From contig JAGIAK010000002.1 in the NCBI GenBank assembly GCA_017744855.1, positions 18,154-82,153 of the forward strand: a stretch of 64,000 nucleotides of DNA, in the 5' to 3' direction. This document shows, one piece after another, positions 11,034-20,572 of the stretch. Source of the stretch: Microbacterium sp. (lineage in GTDB: Bacteria > Actinomycetota > Actinomycetes > Actinomycetales > Microbacteriaceae). The notes under the pieces were generated by a model, which ran no database searches, was not told where the DNA came from, and saw only the letters and a list, made by a program, of their open reading frames with translations. Each line of letters starts with the position of its first letter. Position 1 is the first letter of the stretch. The position numbers and the translations under genes are program-made.

Positions 11034-11080
11034 CTGTGGGGCACGACGAATCATCGATACGATTTCGTCGTGCCCCACAG
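11034..11080. terminator. 17-bp perfect inverted repeat between racemase gene and pucR-like gene
   Basis: Arm CTGTGGGGCACGACGAA (11034-11050) is exactly complementary to 11064-11080, with a 13-nt loop. No T-run follows. It probably ends the operon mRNA, but its place just upstream of the regulator's -10 box also allows an operator role. Confidence 0.65.
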
Positions 11081-11116
11081 TCCTTCCCTCGACCGCCCGC
11101 GCGTAGCCTGGGTGCC
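11081..11116 (+). promoter_or_regulatory. Probable leaderless promoter of the PucR-type gene
   Basis: TAGCCT at 11104-11109 lies 7 nt before the GTG at 11117, the spacing expected when transcription starts at the start codon. No clear -35 was recognised. Confidence 0.5.
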
Positions 11117-12769
11117 GTGCTCATGTCAGTGACGACAAGGCCCCGCGCCAGCCTGGGCCGCGTGATCGAGGATCTCGGCAACACCCTGCTCGAGGTGGTC
11201 AGCGGCGCCACCGACCGCGACGCCGAGATCGAGACCGTCGTGATCCACGACGTGCTCGACGACGCCATGCCCATGCGCAACGCCCTCGTACTCGGCGTCG
11301 GGCTGAGCGACCCCGACGAGATCACCGAGCTCCTGCGCGCCCTCGCCGTCCAGCGGGGCGCCGCCCTGGTGCTGCGCGCACCGGTGCGCGCAGAGAAGCG
11401 CATCCTCGACGCCTCCGCCGAGACCGGCATCCCGGTGCTCGCCCTCACCAGGGGCGCATCCTGGGCCCAGCTCACGGCGATCCTGCGCTCGCTGATCGCC
11501 GAGGGCGATGTCGGCGATCAGGGTGCGCAGACACTGGGCGGGATGCCGTCCGGCGACCTGTTCGCCCTCGCGAACGCCATCGCCACGCTGCTGAACGCCC
11601 CGGTGACCATCGAGGACCGGAACTCCCGCGTCGTCGCGTTCTCCGGCCGTCAGGACGAAGCCGACCCCGCGCGGATCGAGACCGTGCTCGGCCGCCAGGT
11701 GCCCGAGCGCTTCGCCCGTCAGCTCGAGGAGCGCGGCGTCTTCCAGGAGCTGTACCGCAGCGAGGATCCCATCCACGTCGGGCCCGTCCTCACCTCGCAG
11801 GGCACCCCCTCCTTCCCCCGCGTCGCCCTCGCCGTGCGCGCGGGCGACGAGATCCTCGGATCGATCTGGGCCGCGGTGCGCGAGCCGCTCTCCCCCGACC
11901 GCGCCAGGGCGCTCAAGGACTCCGCCGGCCTCGTCGCCCTGCACATGCTGCGCCTCCGCGCCGGCGCCGACGTGGAGCGCCGGCTGAGGGCCGACCTGCT
12001 GGCGACCATCCTCGAGGGCGGCCCCGGTGCCGCAGACGCGACCTCGCGTCTGCGGCTGAACGACCACCGCTGCGTCGTGCTCGCCCTCTCGGCGGCCGAA
12101 CAGCTCGGCGACGAGCCCACCGCCGACGCGAGGGGCATCGCCGAACGGCAGCGGATCGCCGATGCCTTCGCCGTGCACCTCGGCGCCGTCTACCTGCGCT
12201 CCGCCGTCGCTCTCATCGGCAACATCGTGTACGCGATCGTCGGCATCCGCTCCGACCACAGCGACGCCGACGTGCGGGCCGCCAGGGTCGCGGTGGACTT
12301 CCTCGGTCGGCTCGGGGCCAGCAGCGAGATCCGCATCGGCGTCGGCACCGTCGTCGACGACAGCACCAGCATCCCCGAGTCCAGGGCGAACGCCGACCGC
12401 GCCCTGCGGGTGCTCCGCCAGGCGCCGCAGCGCGAACCGGTCGCGCTGTTCACCGCCGTGCAGATGGAGGCGCTGCTCGTGGAGCTGCGCGACCTCGCCC
12501 GCTCCCGCGGCGACCAGCCGACGGGACCGGTCGCGCAGCTGCTGAAGCAGGACCAGGAGCGCGGCACGCACCTCGTCGAGACCCTGCGCGCGTGGCTCGA
12601 CGCGTTCGGCGACGTGAGCGCGGCCGCCGCAAGGGTGTACACACACCCCAACACGTTCCGCTATCGGTTGCGCCGCCTCTCGGAGATCAGCGGGCTCGAC
12701 CTCTCCGACCCCGACACGCGCTTCTCCGCGATGGTGCAGCTGCGGCTGCTCACGCCGGACGAGCGGTGA
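11117..12769 (+). CDS. PucR-family transcriptional regulator
   Basis: About 550 residues if translation starts at GTG 11117, placed at a leaderless -10 box; ATG 11123 is the alternative. The N-terminal ~120 residues fit the PucR sensory domain (VVIHDVLDDAMPMRNALVLG), a middle region resembles GAF-like/CdaR GGDEF-like segments, and the C-terminus is the PucR helix-turn-helix (LRAWLDAFGDVSAAAARVYT then HPNTFRYRLRRLSEISGLDL). Such proteins regulate purine, amino acid or osmolyte catabolism. Lying directly after the peptide/racemase operon on the same strand, it is the likely regulator of that operon (inference). Confidence 0.85.
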   Translation: MLMSVTTRPRASLGRVIEDLGNTLLEVVSGATDRDAEIETVVIHDVLDDAMPMRNALVLGVGLSDPDEITELLRALAVQRGAALVLRAPVRAEKRILDASAETGIPVLALTRGASWAQLTAILRSLIAEGDVGDQGAQTLGGMPSGDLFALANAIATLLNAPVTIEDRNSRVVAFSGRQDEADPARIETVLGRQVPERFARQLEERGVFQELYRSEDPIHVGPVLTSQGTPSFPRVALAVRAGDEILGSIWAAVREPLSPDRARALKDSAGLVALHMLRLRAGADVERRLRADLLATILEGGPGAADATSRLRLNDHRCVVLALSAAEQLGDEPTADARGIAERQRIADAFAVHLGAVYLRSAVALIGNIVYAIVGIRSDHSDADVRAARVAVDFLGRLGASSEIRIGVGTVVDDSTSIPESRANADRALRVLRQAPQREPVALFTAVQMEALLVELRDLARSRGDQPTGPVAQLLKQDQERGTHLVETLRAWLDAFGDVSAAAARVYTHPNTFRYRLRRLSEISGLDLSDPDTRFSAMVQLRLLTPDER

Positions 12770-12835
12770 TCCGGGCGAGCGCTGAGCCCGAAGAACGGTG
12801 ATCCGCGCCGTGATGATCGGGCGGTGGTGATCCGG
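12764..12835 (+). repeat. Three spaced copies of a GGTGATCCG motif
   Basis: CGGTGATCCG occurs at 12764-12773 (over the PucR-type stop codon) and 12796-12805, and GGTGATCCGG at 12826-12835, spaced about 30 nt. It could be slippage of the 3' end or binding sites; nothing in the sequence decides. Confidence 0.4.
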
Positions 12836-13027
12836 GACCGCCGCGTGGAGTGACGGCGGCGGACCCGGATGAGCGGCGGGCTCGTGGCCGGTGCCGATCG
12901 CTCCCTCCGCTCGTGACGGAGATCGCTCTTTTCTCACAGTCATCACAGCATGAATGAATCATCTAGACCATAGGATGAGATTCTGTTGGTCAATCCGATC
13001 AACGGAGATGAACGCGGAGAGGCAGTG
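12836..13027 (+). promoter_or_regulatory. Upstream region of the Lrp/AsnC gene
   Basis: AT-richer than its surroundings near 12940-12990. A TAGGAT box (12971-12976) fits a -10 element, giving a ~45-nt leader with the ribosome site GGAGAGG at 13016-13022 before the GTG at 13028. No gene was found in the 258-nt gap. Confidence 0.45.
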
Positions 13028-13495
13028 GTGATCGAAATGGCCAGACTCGACGAGACCGACCGGCGGATCCTCGCCGCCCTCGACGACGACCCCCGCCGTC
13101 CTGTCGCCCTTCTCGCGCAGGATCTCGGGCTCGCGCGGGGCACCGTGCACGCCCGGCTCGCGCGTCTGGAATCCGGCGAGTACCTGCGCCCGCACAGCGC
13201 GCGCGTGCGTCCGGAGGCGCTCGGACGCGGCGTCGCCGCATCGATCCTGGTCGAGCTCGACCAGCACCAGATCGGCGCGGCGATCGAGGCGCTCAGGGGC
13301 GTGCCCGAAGTGCTGGAGTGCTTCGCCCCCGCCGGAGACACCGACCTCCTGCTGCGCGTCGTCTCCACCGACCCCGACGACCTCTACCGCGTCGCCGAGG
13401 TCGTTCGCCTCTGCCCCGGCATCCTGCGCACCTCCACCAGCCTCTTCCTGCGCGAGGTGATCCCCTACCGCGTCAGCGAGCTGCTCAAGGCGTGA
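13028..13495 (+). CDS. Lrp/AsnC-family transcriptional regulator
   Basis: 155 residues from GTG 13028, chosen because GGAGAGG ends 5 nt upstream; GTG 13025, ATG 13037 or an upstream TTG at 12986 are possible. N-terminal helix-turn-helix (LDETDRRILAALDDDPRRPV then LAQDLGLARGTVHARLARLE) precedes a RAM/AsnC ligand-binding domain (EVLECFAPAGDTDLLLRVVS). It binds amino acids or similar ligands and DNA as an oligomer. Target unknown: the gene ends 13 nt from the convergent ispE and follows the PucR-type gene on the same strand. Confidence 0.88.
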   Translation: MIEMARLDETDRRILAALDDDPRRPVALLAQDLGLARGTVHARLARLESGEYLRPHSARVRPEALGRGVAASILVELDQHQIGAAIEALRGVPEVLECFAPAGDTDLLLRVVSTDPDDLYRVAEVVRLCPGILRTSTSLFLREVIPYRVSELLKA

Positions 13496-13508
13496 GCCGC
13501 GGGAGCGC

Positions 13509-14441
13509 TCAGCCCAGGATGCGCGCGCCTGGCACCGGCCCGTGCACGTGCAGCGGGTCGAGCCCGGTCTCCCGCAGCGCCGACTGCACCTGCTGCGCGC
13601 CCTCTGGATCGGCGCAGAGCAGGGCGACCGTGGGGCCGGAGCCCGAGACGATCCCGTGCAGCGCGCCCGCCCTCAGCCCGTGCACGATCGTCTCCTCGAG
13701 ATCGGGGCGCTCGTGCACCGCCGCGGCCTGCAGATCGTTGTGGAGGCTCTCCGCCAGGCTCTCCGCGTCCCCGGAGCGCAACGCCTGCAGTACGGGGATC
13801 GGCACGTCGAGCGACAGCGGCGGATCGTCGGCCAGTGCCCCCTCCTCCTCGCGGAGGGCGTCCAGCCGACCGTAGACCGTCGGCGTCGACAGCCCCTGCT
13901 CGCTCGTCACGAGCACCCAGTCGAACCGACCGCGAGCGAGCGCGGGGTTGAGCTGGTCGCCCCTCCCCGTGCCGACCGCTGTGCCGCCGTGCAGCGCGAA
14001 GGGCACGTCCGCGCCCAGGCGTGCGGCGAGGTCATGCAGGCGCGCCTGCGAGAAACCGGTGCCCCACAGCGCGTCGCAGGCGACGAGCGCGGCCGCGGCA
14101 TCCGCCGACCCGCCGCCCATGCCGCCGGCGACGGGCACGCTCTTGCGCACTTCCAGGGCGACCCCGCCGTCGTAGCCCGCCGCCGCGGCGAGCAGCTTCG
14201 CCGCCCGCATCGCGAGGTTGCGGTCGTCCAGAGGCACCGTGGACGGGTCCTCGAGACCCTTCACGACGATCGAGAAACCGGCAGACGGCCGCGCGATCAC
14301 GTCCTCGTAGAGCGAGACCGCCTGGAACACGGTCGCGAGCGCGTGGTAGCCGTCGTCATGACGGCCGCCGACCCCGAGGTAGACGTTGATCTTGCCCGGC
14401 GCACGGACGTGCACCGACTCCGACGACGACCCCAGGCTCAT
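13509..14441 (-). CDS. ispE: 4-diphosphocytidyl-2-C-methyl-D-erythritol kinase
   Basis: 310 residues from the ATG at 14441. GHMP kinase family: substrate motif VRAPGKINVYLGVG at the N-terminus, glycine-rich ATP loop PVAGGMGGGSADAAA at ~103-117, and GSGPTVALL near the C-terminus. It phosphorylates CDP-ME in the MEP isoprenoid pathway, in the cytosol. It begins 7 nt after the stop of the upstream aldo/keto reductase, and rsmA lies two genes upstream; rsmA-ispE proximity is common in actinobacteria, here split by the inserted reductase. Confidence 0.95.
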   Translation of the reverse strand: MSLGSSSESVHVRAPGKINVYLGVGGRHDDGYHALATVFQAVSLYEDVIARPSAGFSIVVKGLEDPSTVPLDDRNLAMRAAKLLAAAAGYDGGVALEVRKSVPVAGGMGGGSADAAAALVACDALWGTGFSQARLHDLAARLGADVPFALHGGTAVGTGRGDQLNPALARGRFDWVLVTSEQGLSTPTVYGRLDALREEEGALADDPPLSLDVPIPVLQALRSGDAESLAESLHNDLQAAAVHERPDLEETIVHGLRAGALHGIVSGSGPTVALLCADPEGAQQVQSALRETGLDPLHVHGPVPGARILG

Positions 14442-14448
14442 GCTCGGC

Positions 14449-15516
<1,068 letters not shown>

Positions 15517-15525
15517 CGTGCCAGG

Positions 15526-16395
15526 TTAGTCCCCCGAGACGGCCCCCGCCGCGATCGTGGCGCGCTGGGCGATGCGCTGGTAGTCGTCGACGGTGAGGTC
15601 CTCGCCGCGGGCCGTCGGGGCCACCCCGGCGGACTCCAGCACCGCGGATGCCGCGGCGGAGCTGCCGAAGAGGCCGGAGAGCGCCTGGCGGAGCATCTTG
15701 CGGCGCTGGTTGAACGCCGCGTCGACGATCTCGAACGTGCGGGTGCGCTCCTCCACGGATCCGCGCTCACCCTCCGAGCGGTCGAAGCCGACGAGCAGGC
15801 TGTCGACGTTCGGCACCGGCCAGAAGACCTGACGCGAGACCGTGCCCGCGAGCTTCCAGTCGCCGTACCAGGCGGCCTTGACGCTGGGCGAGCCATAGAT
15901 CTTGGAGCCGGGCTTGGCGGCGAGACGCTCGGCGACCTCGGCCTGCACCATCACGACGCCGCGCTGCAGGTACTCGAAGTTCTCGAGGAAGTGCAGGAGC
16001 ACCGGCACCGAGACGTTGTACGGCAGGTTCGCGACGAGCACCGTCGGCTCGCCAGGCAGCTCGGTGACGCGCAGCGCGTCGGCGTCGACGACGGTGAGGA
16101 GCGCGGGGTCGACCCCGTGCTCGGCCACGGTCTGCGGCAGGCGTGCCGCGAGCCGGTGGTCGATCTCGACGGCGGTGACGGATGCTCCGGCCTCGAGGAT
16201 CGCGAGGGTGAGCGAGCCGAGGCCCGGCCCGACCTCCACCACGCGCTCCCCCGGCTGCACGCGCGCGGCGTGCACGATCTTGCGCACGGTGTTGGCGTCG
16301 ACGACGAAGTTCTGCCCGAGCTTCTTGGTCGGGGTCACATCGAGTTCGGCGGCGAGGCGGCGGATCTCGGTGGCGCCGAGCAGGGAGACGGTCAT
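15526..16395 (-). CDS. rsmA: 16S rRNA dimethyladenosine transferase
   Basis: 289 residues. Starts with the KsgA signature KLGQNFVVDANTVRKIV, SAM-binding VEVGPGLG (53-60), acidic ribose contact AVEIDH, and catalytic NLPYN (123-127). It methylates two adjacent adenosines near the 3' end of 16S rRNA. GACAAT lies 6 nt upstream of ATG 16395 with GGAGG directly against the start codon, so initiation may be leaderless or nearly so. Divergent from the MFS gene at 16490. Confidence 0.96.
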   Translation of the reverse strand: MTVSLLGATEIRRLAAELDVTPTKKLGQNFVVDANTVRKIVHAARVQPGERVVEVGPGLGSLTLAILEAGASVTAVEIDHRLAARLPQTVAEHGVDPALLTVVDADALRVTELPGEPTVLVANLPYNVSVPVLLHFLENFEYLQRGVVMVQAEVAERLAAKPGSKIYGSPSVKAAWYGDWKLAGTVSRQVFWPVPNVDSLLVGFDRSEGERGSVEERTRTFEIVDAAFNQRRKMLRQALSGLFGSSAAASAVLESAGVAPTARGEDLTVDDYQRIAQRATIAAGAVSGD

Positions 16396-16489
16396 CCTCC
16401 CATTGTCCCCTACCGCCGGTCGTGGTCACGGGCGGCACCCACCGGGAGCGCTCGCGCCGGATGTCCGCGACCCTCAGTAGTCTTCTCTG
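16396..16489. promoter_or_regulatory. Divergent promoter region rsmA / MFS exporter
   Basis: The minus-strand GACAAT (16402-16407) lies 6 nt before the rsmA ATG; the plus-strand TAGTCT (16478-16483) lies 6 nt before the GTG at 16490. Both fit leaderless initiation. No other feature in this gap. Confidence 0.5.
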
Positions 16490-17743
16490 GTGCCCTCCCT
16501 CGGTGAACTCGTCGCGCCCCGCCGCATGGGCACGGACTTCCGGTGGCTGCTGGCCTCCTCGTGGACGAGCAACGTCGGCGACGGCGTGGCGCTGGCGGCC
16601 GCGCCCCTGCTGATCGCATCGATGACCTCGTCGCCGATCCTCGTCGCGGCCGGGGCGATCATGCAGTTCCTGCCGTGGCTCGTGTTCGGGTTGCACGCCG
16701 GCGCGATCGCCGACCGTTTCGACCGCCGACGGCTGGTGATGATCGCGAACGGATCGAGGGCCGTCGTGCTCGTCGGCCTGTGCGCGTTCCTCATCACCGG
16801 CACGGCGAACATCTGGATCGTGCTCGCGACGGCGTTCCTCTACGGCACGGCCGAGGTCTTCGTCGACACGGCGGGCAGCACCCTGCTGCCGATGGTCGTG
16901 CAACCGGCCGATCTCGGCACCGGCAACGCGCGCCTACAGGCCGGGTTCCTCGTCGCCAACCAGTTCGCCGGCCCTCCGCTCGGCGCGTTCCTGTTCGCCG
17001 CGGGCACCGCCTGGCCGTTCCTGCTGGAGGCGGTGTGCGTGACGCTGGCGATCGTGCTCGTCTCCCGCATGGCCCGCACGCCGCTGCCCCCGCGCGAGGA
17101 GCACTCCCCCGTGCACACGGATATCGCCGAGGGACTCCGCTGGCTGTGGCGCAACCCGCCGGTGCGGATGCTGGTGCTCATCATCCTGCTGTTCAACGTG
17201 ACCTGGGCGGCGCCGTGGGGCGTCCTGGTGCTCTACGCGACAGAGCACCTGCACATGGGCGCCGTCGGCTACGGCGCGCTCACCACGGCATCCGCCGCCG
17301 GAGGCCTGCTCGCCACGGTGAGCTTCGGCTGGCTGGAGCGGCACGTGTCGTTCGCGGCGCTCATGCGCATCGCGCTCTCCCTGGAAGTGCTCATGCACCT
17401 CGCCTTCGCGCTCACCGAGGTGGGCTGGGTCGCGCTCATCATCATGTTCGTGTTCGGCGCCTACGCGTTCGTGTGGGGCACCATCTCCACCACCGTCCGG
17501 CAGCGGCTCGTTCCGCATGAGCTGCAGGGCCGGGTGTCGTCGGTGAACGCGGTGGGCGTCTTCGGCGGCATGGTGATCGGCCAGGCTCTCGGCGGCGTGA
17601 TCGCCCAGACCTGGGGCCTGACGGCGCCGTGGTGGTTCGCCTTCGGCGGTGCCGCGCTCACCCTGCTGTTCGTGTGGCGGCCGATCTCGCAGATCGTCTC
17701 CGCGCGACCGGCGATCGAGCCGGATCAGGCGAAGGAGCCGTAG
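16490..17743 (+). CDS. MFS transporter, EntS-like
   Basis: 417 residues, about 12 predicted membrane helices, with the MFS loop motif GAIADRFDRRRLVMIANG between helices 2 and 3. The N-terminal WTSNVGDGVALAAAPLL resembles the MFS_3 (enterobactin exporter) group that effluxes siderophores or drugs. Start GTG 16490 sits at a leaderless promoter. The last 19 nt overlap the 3' end of the convergent tatD gene. Substrate unknown. Confidence 0.88.
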   Translation: MPSLGELVAPRRMGTDFRWLLASSWTSNVGDGVALAAAPLLIASMTSSPILVAAGAIMQFLPWLVFGLHAGAIADRFDRRRLVMIANGSRAVVLVGLCAFLITGTANIWIVLATAFLYGTAEVFVDTAGSTLLPMVVQPADLGTGNARLQAGFLVANQFAGPPLGAFLFAAGTAWPFLLEAVCVTLAIVLVSRMARTPLPPREEHSPVHTDIAEGLRWLWRNPPVRMLVLIILLFNVTWAAPWGVLVLYATEHLHMGAVGYGALTTASAAGGLLATVSFGWLERHVSFAALMRIALSLEVLMHLAFALTEVGWVALIIMFVFGAYAFVWGTISTTVRQRLVPHELQGRVSSVNAVGVFGGMVIGQALGGVIAQTWGLTAPWWFAFGGAALTLLFVWRPISQIVSARPAIEPDQAKEP

Positions 17744-18600
17744 ACCCGCAGGGTGTTCTCGGCGAGCTGCGCGCACAGCGCGTCGACCTCGAGGCCGAGC
17801 TCCGCGGCCATGAAGCGCACGGTGAGCGGCACGAGGTACGGCGCGTTCGGGCGTCCCCGCAACGGCACCGGGGTGAGGAACGGAGCATCCGTCTCGACGA
17901 GGATGCGGTCGAGCGGGGTGACCTTCAGTGCGTCGCGGAGGTTCTGCGCGTTCTTGAACGTGACGTTGCCGGCGAACGACAGGTGATAGCCGGCGTCGGC
18001 GCAGACCCGCGCCATCGCGTCGTCGCCGGAGAAGCAGTGGAACACCGTCTTCTCCGGTGCACCGACGCGCGTCAGCGTCTCCAGCACGGCGTCGTGGGCG
18101 TCGCGGTCGTGGATCTGCATCGCGATGCCGTGCTTCTTCGCCAGGGCGATGTGCGCCTCGAACGACGCGAACTGCGGGGCGCGACGATCCGGCTCCGTGC
18201 GGAAGAAGTCCAGGCCCGTCTCGCCGATCGCGCGCGTGCGGGGGTGCGCGGCGAGCTCGTCGATCACCGCGATCGCCTCGTCGAGGCGGCCCTGCTCGGC
18301 GTACGTCGGCGCGTCGTTGGGGTGGATCGCCACGGCGGCGAGCACGCGGGGATCGGAGGCCGCGGCCTCCACCGCCCACCGCGAGGACTCGATGTCACCC
18401 GAGGCCTGCACGACGCCAGCGATCCCGACGGCCTGAGCACGGTCCAATTGCTCCGAGAGCGACAGCGGCTCGTCGCCGTCGAGGATCTCCAGGTGCGCGT
18501 GGTTGTCGTAGACCGGCACGGCGAGGGGCTCGGGAGCCGCGGGGTACCGCAGATCCTTGCGCCCGTCGCTTGACCGGGACTGGACATACGTGTCAGCCAT
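17725..18600 (-). CDS. tatD: TatD-family metal-dependent hydrolase
   Basis: 291 residues from ATG 18600 (GTG 18603 also possible). TatD amidohydrolase barrel with metal ligands in DNHAHLEIL, the conserved Glu in RAIGETGLDFFR, QIHDRDAHD and FHCFSGD, ending with LVETDAPFLTP. Family members are Mg2+-dependent 3'-5' DNases active in quality control. Preceded by metG on the same strand, a classic actinobacterial order, but separated from it by a 330-bp repeat array. It overlaps the MFS gene by 19 nt tail-to-tail. Confidence 0.92.
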   Translation of the reverse strand: MADTYVQSRSSDGRKDLRYPAAPEPLAVPVYDNHAHLEILDGDEPLSLSEQLDRAQAVGIAGVVQASGDIESSRWAVEAAASDPRVLAAVAIHPNDAPTYAEQGRLDEAIAVIDELAAHPRTRAIGETGLDFFRTEPDRRAPQFASFEAHIALAKKHGIAMQIHDRDAHDAVLETLTRVGAPEKTVFHCFSGDDAMARVCADAGYHLSFAGNVTFKNAQNLRDALKVTPLDRILVETDAPFLTPVPLRGRPNAPYLVPLTVRFMAAELGLEVDALCAQLAENTLRVYGSFA

Positions 18601-18602
18601 CA

Positions 18603-18931
18603 CGTTTCGACTCCTCGCTTCGCTCGTCGCTCAACGACCGCCCCACCCGCCCCGCACACCCCGCCCGTTGAGCGAGCGAGCCGAAACGCCCGACCCCGCA
18701 CACACCCGGTCGTTGAGCGAGCGAAGCGAGTCGAAACGCCCGCCCGCACACCCCGCCCGTTGAGCGAGCGAAGCGAGTCGAAACGCCCCCGCCCGCACAC
18801 CCCGGCCGTTGAGCCAGCGAAGCGAGACGAAACGCCCCGCCCGCACACCCCGGCCGTTGAGCGAGCGAAGCGAGACGAAACGCCCCGCCCCGCACACCCC
18901 GGTCGTTGAGCGAGCGAAGCGAGACGAAACG
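18603..18931. repeat. Tandem array of ~28-bp repeats between metG and tatD
   Basis: Five full copies of a 28-bp element running CGTTGAG...GAAACG start at 18711, 18758, 18807, 18855 and 18904 (period 47-49), preceded by a shortened copy at 18666-18688 and an inverted, slightly expanded copy at 18603-18638. Core CGAGCGAAGCGAG is nearly invariant; the variable point is GTCG versus GACG. Intervening ~20-nt stretches are near-copies of CCCGCCCGCACACCCCG, so the real unit is ~48 bp. No gene is seen in this gap. Likely a genome-wide interspersed element that amplified locally. Confidence 0.9.
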
Positions 18932-18934
18932 AAC

Positions 18935-20512
18935 TCACGCAGTCGACTCCACGCGGGGGAACAGCGGCGCGAGGCCGTTGACGCTGGTGCCGGGGCGCAG
19001 CACGCCCCAGCCGCCGGCCTCGCGGATCGGCTGGTCCTGCAGGCGCCCGAGCGTCTCCGCCGCGCCGAGCGCGATCCAGAGCTTCTCGGTGGACTGCGGC
19101 ATCACCGGCGAGAGCAGCACGGCCAGCGCCCGCAGGCCCTCGGCGCACGTGTACAGCACGGTGCCGAGGCGCGCGCGCTGGTCCTCGTCGCGGGCCAGCG
19201 CCCACGGCTCGTTCTCGGTGATGTAGCCGTTCAGTGCGTCGACGATGGTCCAGATCGACGAGATCGCCTCGTCGATGCGGAACTGCTCGATCGCGGCATC
19301 CGCGTTCGTGGCGGCATCCGCGACGATCCGCTGGATCTCGAGGTCCCTCTCGGTGTACTCGGCCGGCGGCGGCACGATGCCCTCGAAGTACTTCTCGATC
19401 ATCGCGGTCGTGCGCGAGGCGAGGTTGCCGAAGCCGTTGGCGAGCTCGGCCTGGTAGCGGGCCGAGAGGTCCTCCCAGGAGAACGAGCCGTCCTGCCCGA
19501 AGGCGATCGCCGACAGGAAGTAGAAGCGGTACGCGTCGGAGCCGAAGACGTCGGTGATCTCGGTCGGCGCGATGCCGGTGAGCTTCGACTTCGACATCTT
19601 CTCGCCGCCGACGAGCAGCCAGCCGTGTGCGAACACGCCCTTGGGCACCTCGACGCCCGCAGCCATCAGCATCGCCGGCCAGATCACCGCGTGGAAGCGC
19701 AGGATGTCCTTGCCCACCACGTGGTACGCCGGCCAGCGGCGCTCGAAGGTCGCCTCGTCGTCGCCGTAGCCGACGGCCGTCGCGTAGTTGAGCAACGCGT
19801 CGACCCACACGTAGATGACGTGCGAGCTGTCCCACGGCACCTCGATGCCCCAGTCGAACGCCGAGCGGGAGATGGAGAGGTCCTTCAGCCCCTGGCGCAC
19901 GAACGAGACGACCTCGTTGCGGGCGGACTCGGGGCGGATGAAGTCGGGCTCGGTCTTGTAGAGCTCGAGCAGGCGGTCCTGGAACTCGCTGAGCTTGAAG
20001 AAGTAGTTCTTCTCCTGCAGCAGCTCCAGCGGCTTGGAGTGGATGGCGCAGACCTTGAGCCCCTCGAACGGACCGGTGCCGTCGAGGATCTCGGACTCGG
20101 GCTTGAACTCCTCGCAACCCACGCAGTACAGCGCCTCGTACTCGCCGGCGTAGATGTAGCCGCGGTCGTAGATCGCCTGCACGAACTTCTTGACGCGCTC
20201 CTCGTGCCGCTCCTGCGTGGTGCGGATGAAGTCGTCGTTCGCCACGTCGAGGGTCTTCAGCAGCGGGAACCAGGCCTCGCTGACGAGCTTGTCGACCCAC
20301 TCCTGCGGGGTGACGTTGTTCGCAGCGGCCGCACGCAGCATCTTCTGACCGTGCTCGTCAGTGCCCGTGAGCATCCAGGTGTCGTCGCCGCCCTGACGGT
20401 GCCAGCGCGCGAGCGCGTCGACCGCCACCGACGTGTACCCGTGACCGATGTGGGGCACGTCGGACGGGTAGTAGATGGGCGTGGTGATGTAGAACGATTC
20501 GCCTGCGGGCAT
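18935..20512 (-). CDS. metG: Methionyl-tRNA synthetase
   Basis: 525 residues. Class I synthetase with HIGH at 21-24 (VPHIGHGYT), the tRNA/editing insert with Cys pair (YCVGCEEF), and KMSKS at 305-309, followed by the anticodon-binding helical domain. It lacks the C-terminal tRNA-binding EMAP-like domain found in some MetG proteins, as is usual in actinobacteria. TAGAAT lies 6 nt before ATG 20512, indicating a leaderless transcript. tatD lies downstream after the repeat array. Confidence 0.97.
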   Translation of the reverse strand: MPAGESFYITTPIYYPSDVPHIGHGYTSVAVDALARWHRQGGDDTWMLTGTDEHGQKMLRAAAANNVTPQEWVDKLVSEAWFPLLKTLDVANDDFIRTTQERHEERVKKFVQAIYDRGYIYAGEYEALYCVGCEEFKPESEILDGTGPFEGLKVCAIHSKPLELLQEKNYFFKLSEFQDRLLELYKTEPDFIRPESARNEVVSFVRQGLKDLSISRSAFDWGIEVPWDSSHVIYVWVDALLNYATAVGYGDDEATFERRWPAYHVVGKDILRFHAVIWPAMLMAAGVEVPKGVFAHGWLLVGGEKMSKSKLTGIAPTEITDVFGSDAYRFYFLSAIAFGQDGSFSWEDLSARYQAELANGFGNLASRTTAMIEKYFEGIVPPPAEYTERDLEIQRIVADAATNADAAIEQFRIDEAISSIWTIVDALNGYITENEPWALARDEDQRARLGTVLYTCAEGLRALAVLLSPVMPQSTEKLWIALGAAETLGRLQDQPIREAGGWGVLRPGTSVNGLAPLFPRVESTA

Positions 20513-20572
20513 AGGTCGATTCTAGGCGGCGCGCCGGGGGTGGTTACGCCGATCGGGACACCGTGACGGAGC

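Noticed and set aside
12986..13495. TTG start for the Lrp gene at 12986
   Set aside because: No ribosome site is well placed before it, while GGAGAGG precedes GTG 13028 and the added residues do not resemble Lrp N-termini.
18603..18931. Regularly spaced ~28-bp repeats resembling a CRISPR array
   Set aside because: The stretches between repeats are near-copies of each other instead of unique spacers, repeat arms vary, one copy is inverted and no cas gene is present.
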